Assembly: GCF_000770795.1 (NCBI RefSeq)
Contig: NZ_JRKJ01000002.1
Coordinates: forward strand, 62,001 to 126,000
Reading direction: 5' to 3'
Length of the DNA stretch: 64,000 nucleotides
From: Lysobacter dokdonensis DS-58
GTDB lineage: Bacteria; Pseudomonadota; Gammaproteobacteria; Xanthomonadales; Xanthomonadaceae
The notes beneath the pieces are model-generated. The model ran no database searches. It had not been told where the DNA came from and saw only the letters and a list, made by a program, of their open reading frames with translations. The translations under genes were made by a program, and so were the position numbers. This document shows, one piece after another, positions 49,999 through 63,699 of this stretch (positions are counted from its first letter, which is position 1; each line of letters begins with the position of its first letter).

Positions 49999-52900
49999 TT
50001 ACCCGCGCGAGGCCAGCTGCGACAGGCGCTGCACCGCGACCGAGGCGGTCGGGTAGTCGAGCGTCTTCTGCGAGGCGATCTCTTCCAGCATCGCCAGGGT
50101 GAAGCGCAGCGAGCTGTCGTCGCGGTTGAGCCACGCGCGGACCTTGGCGTCGGCGTCGTTGCCCGGCATCGACAGCGCCTGGCTCACGAGCAGGCGCTGC
50201 TGCGCGCCGAGTTCCTCGCGCAGCGCGCCGCGCGCCACCGCATGCCAGCGGCCTTCGACCGCCAGCGCGTCGATCTGCTTCTGCAACCACGGCACGCGCA
50301 GCGCATCGCCGAGGCGGAAGTGGACCTTCGCGACATCCGTCGGGCGCAGCTTGCGTTCCTTCGCCAGCTCGATGATGTCGGGGCACGGTTCGAGGTACGG
50401 CAACGCGGCGAGCTGGTCGGCCAGTGCCGGCGGCAGGCCCTTCGCGTTCCAGTCCTTGATGCTCGCCTCGTACGCGGGGCGCTGCGAATCCGGAAGGATG
50501 CGCTCGCCCGCGCGGATGTCGCGGAAGCCGTCGTGGTAACGCTCCACCGCCGTGGCGATGTCGGGGATCGCACCCGGGCGCGAGAGCAGCCAGCGCGTGA
50601 ACTGGCGCTGCAACGTCCAGATCACCTGCAACGCGTCGATCTGCACGGGCTCGGCGACCTTGCCGTCGAGCGCGTCGATCTGCGTCCACAGGTCGCGGAT
50701 GTCGAGCGTTTCGCGCGTGATCGTGAACGCCTTGGCCACTTCGGCCGGCGTGCGGCCGCTGTCTTCCTGCATGCGCAGGGTGAACGTCGCGCCCATGCGG
50801 TTGACCATCGAGTTGGTCACCACCGTCGCGATGATCTCGCGCTTCAGGCGATGCTCCTGCATGCCCTTGGCGTACTTGTCCTGCAAGGGCTTCGGGAAGT
50901 AGCGGATCAGCTCCTTCGACAGGTACGCATCTTCCGGCACGTCCGAGTTGAGCAGTTGCTGGAACAGCACGATCTTGGCGTAGGAGAGCAGCACCGACAG
51001 TTCCGGCCGCGTCATGCCCTGCCCGCGCACCTTGCGTTCGGCGATTTCCTTGTCGGTCGGCAGGAATTCGATCTGGCGATCGAGCAGGCCCTGCGATTCC
51101 AGCGTGCGCATGAAGTGCAGCTTGGAGCCCATGCGCGACAGGCTCATGCGCTCCATCAGGCTGATCGCCTGGTTCTGGCGGTAGTTGTCGTTGAGCACGA
51201 GCTGCGCGACTTCGTCGGTCATCGACGCCAGCAGCGTGTTGCGCGCATCGAACGTGAGCTTCTTCTTCTGCACCTGCGCGTTGAGCAGGATCTTGATGTT
51301 CACCTCGTGATCGGAGGTGTCCACGCCCGCGGAGTTGTCGATGAAGTCGGTGTTGAGCAGCACGCCGTGCTGCGCCGCTTCCACGCGGCCCAGCTGCGTG
51401 AGGCCGAGGTTGCCGCCCTCGCCCACCACCTTGCAGCGCAGGTCGGCGCCGTTGACGCGCAGCCCGTTGTTCGCGCGGTCGCCGACATCGGCGTTGGTTT
51501 CGCGCGAGGACTTCACGTAGGTCCCGATGCCGCCGTTCCACAACAGGTCGACCGGCGATTTCAGGATGGCCGACATCAGGTCCGTCGGGCTCATCGCCGT
51601 GACGTCGCCTTCGATGCCCAGCACGCCCTTGATCTCCGGTGAGAGCGGAATCGACTTCGCGCTGCGCGGGAACACGCCGCCGCCCTTGCTGATGAGCGAC
51701 TTGTCGTAATCGTCCCAGCTCGAGCGCGGCAGTTTGAACAGGCGCTCGCGTTCCTTGAAGGTGCGCGCCGAATCCGGATTCGGGTCGAGGAAGATGTGGC
51801 GGTGGTCGAACGCGGCCAGCAGGCGGATCTTCTTCGACAGCAGCATGCCGTTGCCGAACACGTCGCCGCTCATGTCGCCGATGCCGACGCACGTGAAGTC
51901 CTGCGCCTGGCTGTCGCGGCCCATGGCGCGGAAATGGCGCTTGACCGATTCCCAGCCGCCGCGCGCGGTGATGCCCATCGCCTTGTGGTCGTAGCCGACC
52001 GAACCGCCCGAGGCGAACGCGTCATCCAGCCAGAAGCCGTGTGCACGCGCGATGGCATTGGCGATGTCGGAGAACGTGGCCGTGCCCTTGTCGGCCGCGA
52101 CGACGAGATACGGATCTTCCGCGTCGTGGCGCACGACGAAGTCCGGATGCAGCGTCTTGCCTTCCGGCGAGAGGTTGTCGGTGATGTCGAGCAGGCCGTT
52201 GATGAAGCGCTGGTAGCACGCGACACCTTCGGCGAACCATGCATCGCGGTTGGTCGCGATGTCCGGCAACTGCTTGCAGTAGAAGCCGCCCTTCGAACCC
52301 ACCGGCACGATGACGGTGTTCTTCACCATCTGCGCCTTCACCAGGCCGAGGACTTCCGTGCGGAAGTCTTCGCGGCGATCCGACCAGCGCAAGCCGCCGC
52401 GCGCAACCGGGCCGAAACGCAGGTGTACGCCTTCCACGCGCGGGCCGTACACGAAGATTTCGCGATACGGGCGCGGCTTCGGCAGGTCCGGCACCTTGGC
52501 CGAATCGAACTTGAAGCTGATGTAGTCGGCCGGGCCGCCGTCCTTGCGCTTCCCGTCCTTGTACTGGATGTAGTAACTGGTGCGGAGCGTGGCATCGATG
52601 ACGCCGATGAAGCTGCGCAGGATGCGGTCGTCGTCGAGGCTCGCGACGCGGTCGAACAAGCCCTTCAGCGCGGTGCGCGTGGTGTCGATCTGCTGCTCGC
52701 GCGTTCCGGCGCGTGCATCGATGACCGGCTGCACGGCGGCCTGCGCGGCGGCGTCGTTCGCCAGCAGCGCCTGCAACTGCACGCCGAAGCGCTCCATGCC
52801 CTGCTTGATCGCGGCCTTGGATTCGCTGCCCGTGCACGGGTCGAACTTGGCTTCGAACAACTCGACCAGCAAACGGACGAGCAAGGGGTAACGCGAGAAC

Positions 52901-55002
52901 GTCGCTTCGACGTACGCCTGCGAGAACGGCACGCCCGTCTGCAGCAGGTACTTGCAGTAGCCGCGCAGCATCGCGACCTGGCGCCATGACAGGCCCGCCG
53001 TCAGCACGAGGCGGTTGAAGCCGTCGTTCTCCGCCTCGCCGCGCCAGATGCGCGCGAAGGCGTCCTCGAAGTTCTCGTCGAGGCGGTCGATGTCGATGTC
53101 GCCCTGCGTGGCTTCGACTTCGAAGTCCTGGATGTACGCGATGTCGCCGTTGGACGTGATGCGGTACGGGTGCTCTGAGATCACGCGCAGGCCCATGTTC
53201 TCCATCATCGGGAGGGCATCGGACAGCGGGATGTCGTCGTTCAAGCGATAGAACTTGAAGCGCAGCGTGCCGTCGCGGCGCGAGCGGTAGAGCGACAGGC
53301 GCAGGTCGTCGGGACCGACGAGCTGCGAGAGGTTTTCGACGTCCGTGGCGGCGACCGCCGGGCTGACGTCTTCGATGTAACCGGTCGGCAACGCGCGGCC
53401 GTAACGCGAGGCCATGCGCAGGCCGGCTTCCTCGCCGTGGCGCTTGCCCAGTTCTTCGGCCAGCGCGTCCTGCCAATCGCGCACGATCGTGGCGAGTTCG
53501 GCGTCGAGCTTCGCTTCATCGGCCTGCACCTGCGAACCGGCGCGCGGACGCACGATCAGGTGCAACTGCGCGAGCGGCGATTCGCCGATGTGCACGTTGG
53601 TGTCGACGTGTTCGCCGTCGAGCTCGCGCTTGAGCATCGCTTCGATGCGGTGGCGCATGCGCGTGTCGTGGCGGTCGCGCGGCACGTAGACGAGCACCGA
53701 ATAGAAACGGCCGTAACGGTCGCGGCGCAGGAACAGCTTGCTGCGCACGCGCTCCTGCAGGCCGAGGATGCCGCCGGCGGTTTCGAACAGTTCCGCTTCC
53801 GACGACTGGAACAACTCGTCGCGCGGCAGCGTTTCCATGATGTGGCGCAGCGCCTTGCCGCTATGGCTGTGCGGGCGCAGGCCCGATTCGCGCATCACGT
53901 GCTCGTAGCGCTCGCGGACCAGCGGGATGTCCCACGGGCGGCGGTTGTAGGCGCTCGAGGTGTACAGGCCGAGGAAGCGATCCTCGCGCACCGGCTTGCC
54001 CTTCGCATCGAAGGCCAGCACGCCGATGTAATCCATGTAGCCCGGGCGATGCACCGTGGCGCGCGCGTTGGTCTTGGTGAGGATCAGCGCGTCGACCGAA
54101 CCCGACTGCGGCATGTAGTGCGCGGCGAGCGTCTTCAACTGGCGCGGCGTGCCGGCATCGGCGCCACGCAACAGACCCAGGCCCGTGTCGGGATGCGCGA
54201 CGAGGACTTCGTCCTTGCCCTGCTTCTCGACGGTGTATTCGCGATAGCCCAGGAAGGTGAAGTGGTTGTCCGCGGCCCAGCGCAGGAATTCCTGGGCCTC
54301 GGCGCGGCCGGCGTCGGACACCGGGATGTTGTGCGACGGGAGTTCTTCGGCGACCTCGAGCATGCGCGCACGCATCGCTTCCCAGTCGGCCACGGCCGCG
54401 CGCACGTCTTCCAGCACCGCGCGCACGCGCTTTTCGATCTTCGCCATCGCCTCGGCGGGCTGGCGGTCGATCTCGATGTGGATGAACGACTCGTTGGTGC
54501 CCTCGCCCACGCCCGTCAGCTTGCCGGCCTTGTCGCGCGTGAGTTGCACGACCGGATGGCCGAGCACGTGCACGTTGATGCCCATGTCCGCCAGCGCCAT
54601 CGTCACCGAGTCGACGAGGAAGGGCATGTCGTCGTTGAGGATCTGCAGCACGGTGTGCGGCGATTCCCAGCCGTTGTCCTTCGCCGTGGCGTTGAACAGG
54701 CGCACGTTCGCCTTCTTCGCCTTGCGCGTGGCGGCGAAGTCCAGGATGCCCGCGGCCAGCGCGGCCCAGCCTTCGGCGCCGTGCTCGATGTATTCATCGC
54801 GCGTCATGCGCTTGTAGAAGCTGCGCGCGAAGGCGTCGGCTTCGGCCGCGCGCGACTTCGGCACGCGCTTGCGCAGCGCGTCGAGGATCGGCGCGAGGTC
54901 GAAGCGCGCCGACGAATCGCCGCGAATCGCCTTCGGCGTGGTGGTGGACGAGGCAGCCGCCGTCTTCGGGGCAGCCTTGATGGATTTCGGACGCGTGCTC
55001 AT
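49999..55002 (-). CDS. NAD-specific glutamate dehydrogenase, large (180 kDa) type
   Basis: 1667 residues, the size of the large NAD-GDH class. A long N-terminal region with ACT-like parts (FLVDSVTMALADMGINVHVL) is followed by the catalytic core near residues 840-1200: GPVARGGLRWSDRREDFRTE, KNTVIVPVGSKGGF, GIGDMSGDVFGNGMLLS and DHRHIFLDPNPD. It oxidises glutamate to 2-oxoglutarate and ammonia with NAD, mainly for amino-acid catabolism. The ATG at 55002 gives the expected length, but its ribosome-binding site (AAGGA) is rather far upstream. The acyl-CoA dehydrogenase gene precedes it by 32 bp. Confidence 0.95.
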   Translation of the reverse strand: MSTRPKSIKAAPKTAAASSTTTPKAIRGDSSARFDLAPILDALRKRVPKSRAAEADAFARSFYKRMTRDEYIEHGAEGWAALAAGILDFAATRKAKKANVRLFNATAKDNGWESPHTVLQILNDDMPFLVDSVTMALADMGINVHVLGHPVVQLTRDKAGKLTGVGEGTNESFIHIEIDRQPAEAMAKIEKRVRAVLEDVRAAVADWEAMRARMLEVAEELPSHNIPVSDAGRAEAQEFLRWAADNHFTFLGYREYTVEKQGKDEVLVAHPDTGLGLLRGADAGTPRQLKTLAAHYMPQSGSVDALILTKTNARATVHRPGYMDYIGVLAFDAKGKPVREDRFLGLYTSSAYNRRPWDIPLVRERYEHVMRESGLRPHSHSGKALRHIMETLPRDELFQSSEAELFETAGGILGLQERVRSKLFLRRDRYGRFYSVLVYVPRDRHDTRMRHRIEAMLKRELDGEHVDTNVHIGESPLAQLHLIVRPRAGSQVQADEAKLDAELATIVRDWQDALAEELGKRHGEEAGLRMASRYGRALPTGYIEDVSPAVAATDVENLSQLVGPDDLRLSLYRSRRDGTLRFKFYRLNDDIPLSDALPMMENMGLRVISEHPYRITSNGDIAYIQDFEVEATQGDIDIDRLDENFEDAFARIWRGEAENDGFNRLVLTAGLSWRQVAMLRGYCKYLLQTGVPFSQAYVEATFSRYPLLVRLLVELFEAKFDPCTGSESKAAIKQGMERFGVQLQALLANDAAAQAAVQPVIDARAGTREQQIDTTRTALKGLFDRVASLDDDRILRSFIGVIDATLRTSYYIQYKDGKRKDGGPADYISFKFDSAKVPDLPKPRPYREIFVYGPRVEGVHLRFGPVARGGLRWSDRREDFRTEVLGLVKAQMVKNTVIVPVGSKGGFYCKQLPDIATNRDAWFAEGVACYQRFINGLLDITDNLSPEGKTLHPDFVVRHDAEDPYLVVAADKGTATFSDIANAIARAHGFWLDDAFASGGSVGYDHKAMGITARGGWESVKRHFRAMGRDSQAQDFTCVGIGDMSGDVFGNGMLLSKKIRLLAAFDHRHIFLDPNPDSARTFKERERLFKLPRSSWDDYDKSLISKGGGVFPRSAKSIPLSPEIKGVLGIEGDVTAMSPTDLMSAILKSPVDLLWNGGIGTYVKSSRETNADVGDRANNGLRVNGADLRCKVVGEGGNLGLTQLGRVEAAQHGVLLNTDFIDNSAGVDTSDHEVNIKILLNAQVQKKKLTFDARNTLLASMTDEVAQLVLNDNYRQNQAISLMERMSLSRMGSKLHFMRTLESQGLLDRQIEFLPTDKEIAERKVRGQGMTRPELSVLLSYAKIVLFQQLLNSDVPEDAYLSKELIRYFPKPLQDKYAKGMQEHRLKREIIATVVTNSMVNRMGATFTLRMQEDSGRTPAEVAKAFTITRETLDIRDLWTQIDALDGKVAEPVQIDALQVIWTLQRQFTRWLLSRPGAIPDIATAVERYHDGFRDIRAGERILPDSQRPAYEASIKDWNAKGLPPALADQLAALPYLEPCPDIIELAKERKLRPTDVAKVHFRLGDALRVPWLQKQIDALAVEGRWHAVARGALREELGAQQRLLVSQALSMPGNDADAKVRAWLNRDDSSLRFTLAMLEEIASQKTLDYPTASVAVQRLSQLASRG

Positions 55003-55034
55003 GGGGCGATGTCGTTCCTTGCAGGCGCGCTGGT

Positions 55035-56183
<1,149 letters not shown>

Positions 56184-56271
56184 TTGGCGCACTCCGGGCG
56201 GGGATGAAGAAGCGGAATTGTAGCCGCGCACGCGCGCCGCTTGACCCCCGGCGGCCCCGGGGGCCAGACTT

Positions 56272-56287
56272 ATCTCTATATCTTGAT
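56272..56287. promoter_or_regulatory. Candidate operator for the ArsR/methyltransferase regulator
   Basis: ATC-N3-ATAT-N3-GAT is an imperfect palindrome in an AT-rich island (56270-56290) 20 bp before the regulator start. A TTGACC hexamer sits at 56241-56246 without a good -10. ArsR-type repressors bind such sites; this one is proposed from symmetry and position only. Confidence 0.4.
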
Positions 56288-56306
56288 CGACGGATGAAAC
56301 CCGCCA

Positions 56307-57236
56307 ATGGATCTCGAAGGCTGGTCGGTCCGCCTGAAGGTGCTCGCCGATGCCACGCGCGTGCGCCTGCTGGCCCTGCTCGAAGGCGAGGAACTCACCG
56401 TCGCCGAGCTCTCCTCGATCACTCGGCTGGCGCAGCCGCGCGTGTCCACGCACCTGGCCAAGCTGAAGGAAGCCGGGCTGGTGCGCGATCGCCGCGCCGG
56501 CGTGAGCGCGTATTACCGCTACGACGAAGCCGCCCTCGACCCCGCACAGCGCGCCCTCTGGCAGGCGTTGCGCAGCGGATCGGACGACCCGTTGCTGCGC
56601 CAGGACGCCGAACGCGTCCCCGGCGTGCTCGCGATGCGCGCGGCCGACCAGAACTGGGCGGACTCGGTGGCCGGCGACATGGAGCGCCACTACTCGCCGG
56701 GCCGCACCTGGGAAGCGCTCGCACGCACCGCGCTGCCACTGCTGAGTCCGGGCGACGTGCTCGACATCGCCTCGGGCGACGGCGTGCTGGCCGAACTGCT
56801 CGCGCCCCACGCCCGCAAGTACGTGTGCATCGATGCCAGCGCGCGCGTGGTCGCCGCCGCCAGTGAACGCCTGAAGCCGTATCCGAACGTCGAAGTCCGC
56901 GAAGGCGACATGCATGCCCTGCCGTTCGCCGATGCGAGCTTCGACCTCGTCGTGTTGATGCATGCCCTCACCTACGCGGCCAAGCCGGCGCAGGCCGTGG
57001 CCGAAGGCGCGCGCGTGCTGCGCCGCGGCGGCCGCCTGCTGCTCTCGAGCCTGGCGCGCCACGAACACAAGGCGGTGGTCGAGGCCTACGGCCACGCCAA
57101 CCTGGGCTTCACGGAGAAGGACTTGCGCAAGTTCGCCGAGAAGGCCGGGCTGGAGATCGCCAACGCCGGCACCGTGACGCGCGAGCGCCGCCCGCCCCAT
57201 TTCGAAGTGTTGTCGCTGCTGGGAGTCAAACCGTGA
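56307..57236 (+). CDS. ArsR-type regulator fused to SAM-dependent methyltransferase domain, next to metH
   Basis: 309 residues. Residues about 5-85 are an ArsR winged helix ([24 protein letters not shown], then [20 protein letters not shown]). Residues about 135-290 are a class I methyltransferase fold with [36 protein letters not shown] and an [12 protein letters not shown] segment. Fused proteins of this type upstream of methionine genes in Proteobacteria (SahR-like) sense S-adenosylhomocysteine and repress. The methyltransferase part here may bind SAM or SAH as a signal rather than catalyse. It overlaps the first metH gene by four bases. Confidence 0.92.
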   Translation: MDLEGWSVRLKVLADATRVRLLALLEGEELTVAELSSITRLAQPRVSTHLAKLKEAGLVRDRRAGVSAYYRYDEAALDPAQRALWQALRSGSDDPLLRQDAERVPGVLAMRAADQNWADSVAGDMERHYSPGRTWEALARTALPLLSPGDVLDIASGDGVLAELLAPHARKYVCIDASARVVAAASERLKPYPNVEVREGDMHALPFADASFDLVVLMHALTYAAKPAQAVAEGARVLRRGGRLLLSSLARHEHKAVVEAYGHANLGFTEKDLRKFAEKAGLEIANAGTVTRERRPPHFEVLSLLGVKP

Positions 57237-58338
57237 CCGATCCGAAGACCCTGCCCTGGAAGAACCCCGCGCGCGTGGCCGCGCTCGAATCGGCATTGGC
57301 CGAACGGATCCTGCTGCTCGACGGCGCGATGGGCACGATGATCCAGCGCCATGAACTCGGCGAAGCCGACTACCGCGGCGAACGCTTCGCGCACGGGTAC
57401 GACGCGCTGTTCGCGAACGACGGCCACGCACACGGTGACGGTTGCGGCTGCGAAGCGCACGACCAGAAAGGCAACAACGACCTGCTGACGCTGACGCGGC
57501 CGGACATCATCCGCGACATCCACGCGCAGTATCTCGACGCGGGCGCGGACCTGATCGAGACCAACACGTTCAATTCGACGTCGGTGTCGCTGTCCGACTA
57601 TCGCCTCCAACACCTGGTGCGTGAACTGAACTTCGAATCGGCGAAGCTCGCCCGCGCCGCATGCGATGCGGCCGAAGCGCGCGACCCGTCGAAGCCACGC
57701 TTCGTCGTCGGCGTGCTCGGCCCGACGAGCCGCACTGCCTCGCTGAGCCCCGACGTGAATCGCCCCGGCTTCCGCGCGATCACGTTCGACGAGCTCGCCG
57801 AAGCCTATCGCGACGCCACGCGCGGCCTGATCGAAGGCGGCGCGGACATCCTGATGGTTGAAACGATCTTCGACACGCTCAATGCGAAGTCTGCGGTGTT
57901 CGCCATCGAGGATGTCTTCCAGGAATTCGGCGTGCGCCTGCCGATCATGATCTCCGGCACGATCACGGATGCGTCGGGCCGCACGCTCTCGGGCCAGACG
58001 GCCGAAGCCTTCTGGTATTCGCTGCGGCATTCGCGTCCGCTCGCCATCGGCCTGAACTGCGCGCTCGGCGCCAAGGACCTGCGCGCGCACGTGGACGTGC
58101 TGGCCCAGGTCGCCGATGCCTACGTCAGCACGCATCCGAACGCGGGCCTGCCCAATGCGTTCGGCGGCTACGACGAAACGCCGGAAGACATGGCCGGGAC
58201 GCTGCGCGAGTTCGCGGCGAGCGGCTTGCTCAATTTCGTCGGCGGGTGTTGCGGCACGACGCCCGACCACATCCGCGCGATCGGCGAAGCGATCGCCGGG
58301 CTGCCTCCGCGCGCGCTGCCGGAGCTCATCGAAGCCGC

Positions 58339-58342
<4 letters not shown>
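57233..58342 (+). CDS. Methionine synthase, N-terminal homocysteine-binding module (split MetH)
   Basis: 369 residues, corresponding to the first barrel of E. coli MetH. The zinc cysteines are Cys276 (GLNCALG) and Cys339/Cys340 (GGCCGTTP). It activates homocysteine as the thiolate. [11 protein letters not shown] and [13 protein letters not shown] are typical. A His/Cys-rich loop at about 54-78 (including His65, His67, Cys71, Cys73, His76) replaces a short segment in the E. coli protein. It starts with GTG at 57233 inside the end of the regulator gene and overlaps the second metH gene at ATGA. Confidence 0.94.
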
Positions 58343-61020
<2,678 letters not shown>

Positions 61021-61034
61021 GAGCGTCGTTTCCG

Positions 61035-62714
61035 CTACGGCCTCCCGTGTTCAATCGGCCGGTCGCGATGCATCAACGCCCACTCGGCGTGTTCGGCCAA
61101 CGCCGCCTCGCCGAGCGCACGCAGGATCTCCCGCTTTTCCTGCGTGCCCGCCGCCGCGTCGAGCGCCATGCGTGCGTTGCGATAGATGCGGTGCATGAAG
61201 CGGTACTGCTTGACCAGCTCCTTGTCGGCCTTGCGATAGGCGTAGGCCTCGCGCACGGCGGCGATGAGCGAGAGCGCACCCATCAATGTCACCAGCACGC
61301 TGCGCGTGGCGTCGTCGAAGCCGCGGTGGAACAGCGCCAGCACGATGCTGATCGCGATGCCGGTCCACAAACAGGCGGCGCCGACGGTGCGCGTGCGCAG
61401 GTGGTGGCGTTCGCGCAACACGGACTTGCGTTCGTAATACGCCAGTTGCCCGGATTGCCCGGGGCGGCCGACCCATGCATCGATCACTTCGGCGACGGCG
61501 CGCGCCGCATCGTCCGCATCCGGGGACGGCGCCGTGCGCGCGAGTCCGACCTGGCGCATCACGTTGCGGATCCAGCCGAGCTCGACGTCCTGCTTCTGCA
61601 TGAAGTTGTCGTGCGCGAACTCGGCGTCACCGGTGATCGTCAGGCCCGCGCGCCGCCAGAACGTCTGCACGCGCAGGCCTTCGGCGAGCGCGCGGTAGTC
61701 GATGTACTTGCGGTGCCAATCGCGGCGATGCGCGGCGATGGCGATGCACAGGCCCGCGGCGAACAGCCCCAGGAACACCCACAGCATCCAGTCCGGCGCG
61801 CCGAGGTCGGCGTACAGCAGCAGCGACAACCCCATCGCCACCGCGCCGAAATGGATCGCGCGCATCGCCCACTGCGTGCGCCGCTGGTATCGCACGGCGA
61901 GTGCGTCGGCTTCGCGCCATGTCCGTTCGGACACATCCTCGCTCGCCGCGGGCACCGCGCGCGGATCGAGCTTGCGGCGGTCGATCTCGAAGGCCTGCAT
62001 GCGCCGGAAGATGCGGTCGTATTCGGGCGGCATGCCCGCATCGAACGTGCGCTGCCCCGCGCTCGTGCACCAGCACGGCCTGTCCCCCTCCGCGGGCGCG
62101 CTGTCGCCGTTGCGCCGCACCTTGAAGTGCAGCACCAGCGAATCATCGTCGCCCGCGAGCATCTGCCGCAGGTTGTCGGTCGCGCGCCGCGCCCCCGGCA
62201 CCGGCCCGCCGAGGTAATACCGCACGATCTGCGCCGTGCCGCCGGTGCCGTATTCCTCGCGTCCGTCCCACAAGGCGAACAGCACGTGGCAATGGTTCGC
62301 GACGAACAAACCGGCATGCAGGTATTGGCGATCGCGCGGCGGTCCCGCGCGACGCAGCACGTCGAGGTCCTGTTCGACCAGCGTCAGCGGGACGGTGTGT
62401 GCTTGCGCGAGCAGGTGCGCGAAGGCGTGCTGCGACTCGATGCTCGGGAAGTCTTCGCGATACAGGTCGATCGGCAGCGGCAAGGGCACGACCAGGCGAG
62501 CGCCGGCGTCTAGCGCGACTTCGGCGACGAGCCGGTCGCCGCCTTCGGCGAGCGCGGAGACGACGACGAGCGCGAGGTCGGGATAGCGTTCATGCAGGAC
62601 CGCAAGCGCTTCGCGGACTTGCGTACGCAGATGGGGCAACTGCGCGGGATCGAGGTCGCGATGGCTCGTGACCCCGACGATGAGTTCGGTGCGCAGCGCG
62701 GGTGCGGTGGTCAC
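61035..62714 (-). CDS. SLOG-type nucleotide-sensor domain fused to four-TM (SLATT-like) region
   Basis: 559 residues. Residues 10-115 read as a SLOG/LOG-like Rossmann domain: GVTSHRDL at 14-21, SALAEGGDRLVAEVAL from 53, and the VVPLPLPIDLYREDF stretch. A linker with an EYDRIFRRMQAFEIDRRKLD helix precedes two pairs of membrane segments at about 286-302/309-328 and 443-461/472-488, each followed by a charged helix. SLOG domains bind nucleotides, and SLATT-type 2TM domains are predicted pore-forming effectors in conflict systems. The domain match is by eye. The GTG start at 62714 has AAGG upstream. It converges with metH, 14 bp apart. No partner nucleotide-generating enzyme is adjacent. Confidence 0.72.
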   Translation of the reverse strand: MTTAPALRTELIVGVTSHRDLDPAQLPHLRTQVREALAVLHERYPDLALVVVSALAEGGDRLVAEVALDAGARLVVPLPLPIDLYREDFPSIESQHAFAHLLAQAHTVPLTLVEQDLDVLRRAGPPRDRQYLHAGLFVANHCHVLFALWDGREEYGTGGTAQIVRYYLGGPVPGARRATDNLRQMLAGDDDSLVLHFKVRRNGDSAPAEGDRPCWCTSAGQRTFDAGMPPEYDRIFRRMQAFEIDRRKLDPRAVPAASEDVSERTWREADALAVRYQRRTQWAMRAIHFGAVAMGLSLLLYADLGAPDWMLWVFLGLFAAGLCIAIAAHRRDWHRKYIDYRALAEGLRVQTFWRRAGLTITGDAEFAHDNFMQKQDVELGWIRNVMRQVGLARTAPSPDADDAARAVAEVIDAWVGRPGQSGQLAYYERKSVLRERHHLRTRTVGAACLWTGIAISIVLALFHRGFDDATRSVLVTLMGALSLIAAVREAYAYRKADKELVKQYRFMHRIYRNARMALDAAAGTQEKREILRALGEAALAEHAEWALMHRDRPIEHGRP

Positions 62715-62756
62715 GCACCTTGCAACGCTTGGCGGCGGGCGTGGCGGCCAGCGGCC

Positions 62757-63401
62757 CTACCAGACCAGGTCGTCGGGCACCTGGTATTGCGGGTCGGCGT
62801 AGGGGTCGTCCTGCGGTGGGGCGTCCGGGTCGACTTTCAGCGCGACGGCCGGCGCGAAGATTGCTTCGGCCTGCGCGAGCGTCGCTGCATCCACCAGCAC
62901 GTAGCGGCCGTCGTTCTGCAGCACGCCGAGTTCGCCGGCGTTGAGCGCCGCCAACTGCGCCTGCGTGACGTACACGCGCTTGATCTTGCCGCCGTATTCG
63001 AAGTGGCGCGCGATCTCCGCGTCGGCGACATTGAGGCCCTTGCCCTGCAGGAACGTGGCGAGCGCGGCCTTGGCCTCGCGGCGCTGGCGCGCGGCTTCCT
63101 GCTTCTGGCGTTCGGCTTCGATGCGCTCGTCTTTTTCCTTCTGCGCGCGGATGGCGTACGCCTTGGCGAGGTCGATGTCCTCGCGCGTGCGCGGCTTGCC
63201 TTGCGGCGGCCTGGCATTGGCGTGCGGCGGTTTGCCGTGCTGCGGGCGCCCTTGCGCGGGCTTGCCGTGCGCGGGCTTGCCCTGCCCCGGCTTCGCGCCG
63301 TGCTGCGGCTTCCCGCCTTGCGGCGCGGGCTTCGGACGCTCGGGTTTCGGCGCCGGCTTGAAGCCCAGGCCGAGCAACTGGTTACGCAGGGTTTCGCTCA
63401 T
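62757..63401 (-). CDS. DUF2058 family protein with basic low-complexity linker
   Basis: 214 residues. The N-terminal MSETLRNQLLGLGFKP and the C-terminal half (YAIRAQKEKDERIEAERQKQEAARQ, HFEYGGKIKRVYVTQAQLAALNAG, then GRYVLVDA) match the DUF2058 pattern (YaiL-like). Residues about 20-70 are a low-complexity region of repeated GKP and HGK units, with no acidic residues until the TREDIDL junction. The linker could bind RNA or DNA non-specifically; that is a guess. Function of the family is not established. It lies 42 bp from the SLOG gene start. Confidence 0.88.
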   Translation of the reverse strand: MSETLRNQLLGLGFKPAPKPERPKPAPQGGKPQHGAKPGQGKPAHGKPAQGRPQHGKPPHANARPPQGKPRTREDIDLAKAYAIRAQKEKDERIEAERQKQEAARQRREAKAALATFLQGKGLNVADAEIARHFEYGGKIKRVYVTQAQLAALNAGELGVLQNDGRYVLVDAATLAQAEAIFAPAVALKVDPDAPPQDDPYADPQYQVPDDLVW

Positions 63402-63473
63402 TTCGGGACTGCGGACGTGCGATTCGACGGCGCAAAGCTACCGCATCGCGCGCGGCGATGCAGCCCTGGCGCG

Positions 63474-63695
63474 TCAGTAATGGGGCGGCGGTGGTTCGTC
63501 GGCCGGATCGGCCATGAATCCCGCGCGCGAGGATTTCATTTCTTCCAGCGCACGGCGGAACAGGTCCGCGTTGCGCTGCGCCTCGATGCGCGCGGCGGCG
63601 AGCGCGTCGCTCATCTCCGCCAGCGTGCCTTCGAGGAAGGCGATGCGCGTTTCGAGTTCCACCACGCGCGCTTCGAGCGCATCGCCATTGGTCAT
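63474..63695 (-). CDS. slyX: SlyX family protein
   Basis: 73 residues, small alpha-helical protein. A coiled-coil start (LEARVVELETRIAFLEGTLAEMSDAL) and the C-terminal PPPPHY tail are characteristic of SlyX. Function unknown despite the historical link to phage lysis phenotypes. It starts four bases after the end of the UDP-glucose dehydrogenase gene. Confidence 0.9.
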   Translation of the reverse strand: MTNGDALEARVVELETRIAFLEGTLAEMSDALAAARIEAQRNADLFRRALEEMKSSRAGFMADPADEPPPPHY

Positions 63696-63699
63696 CGCG

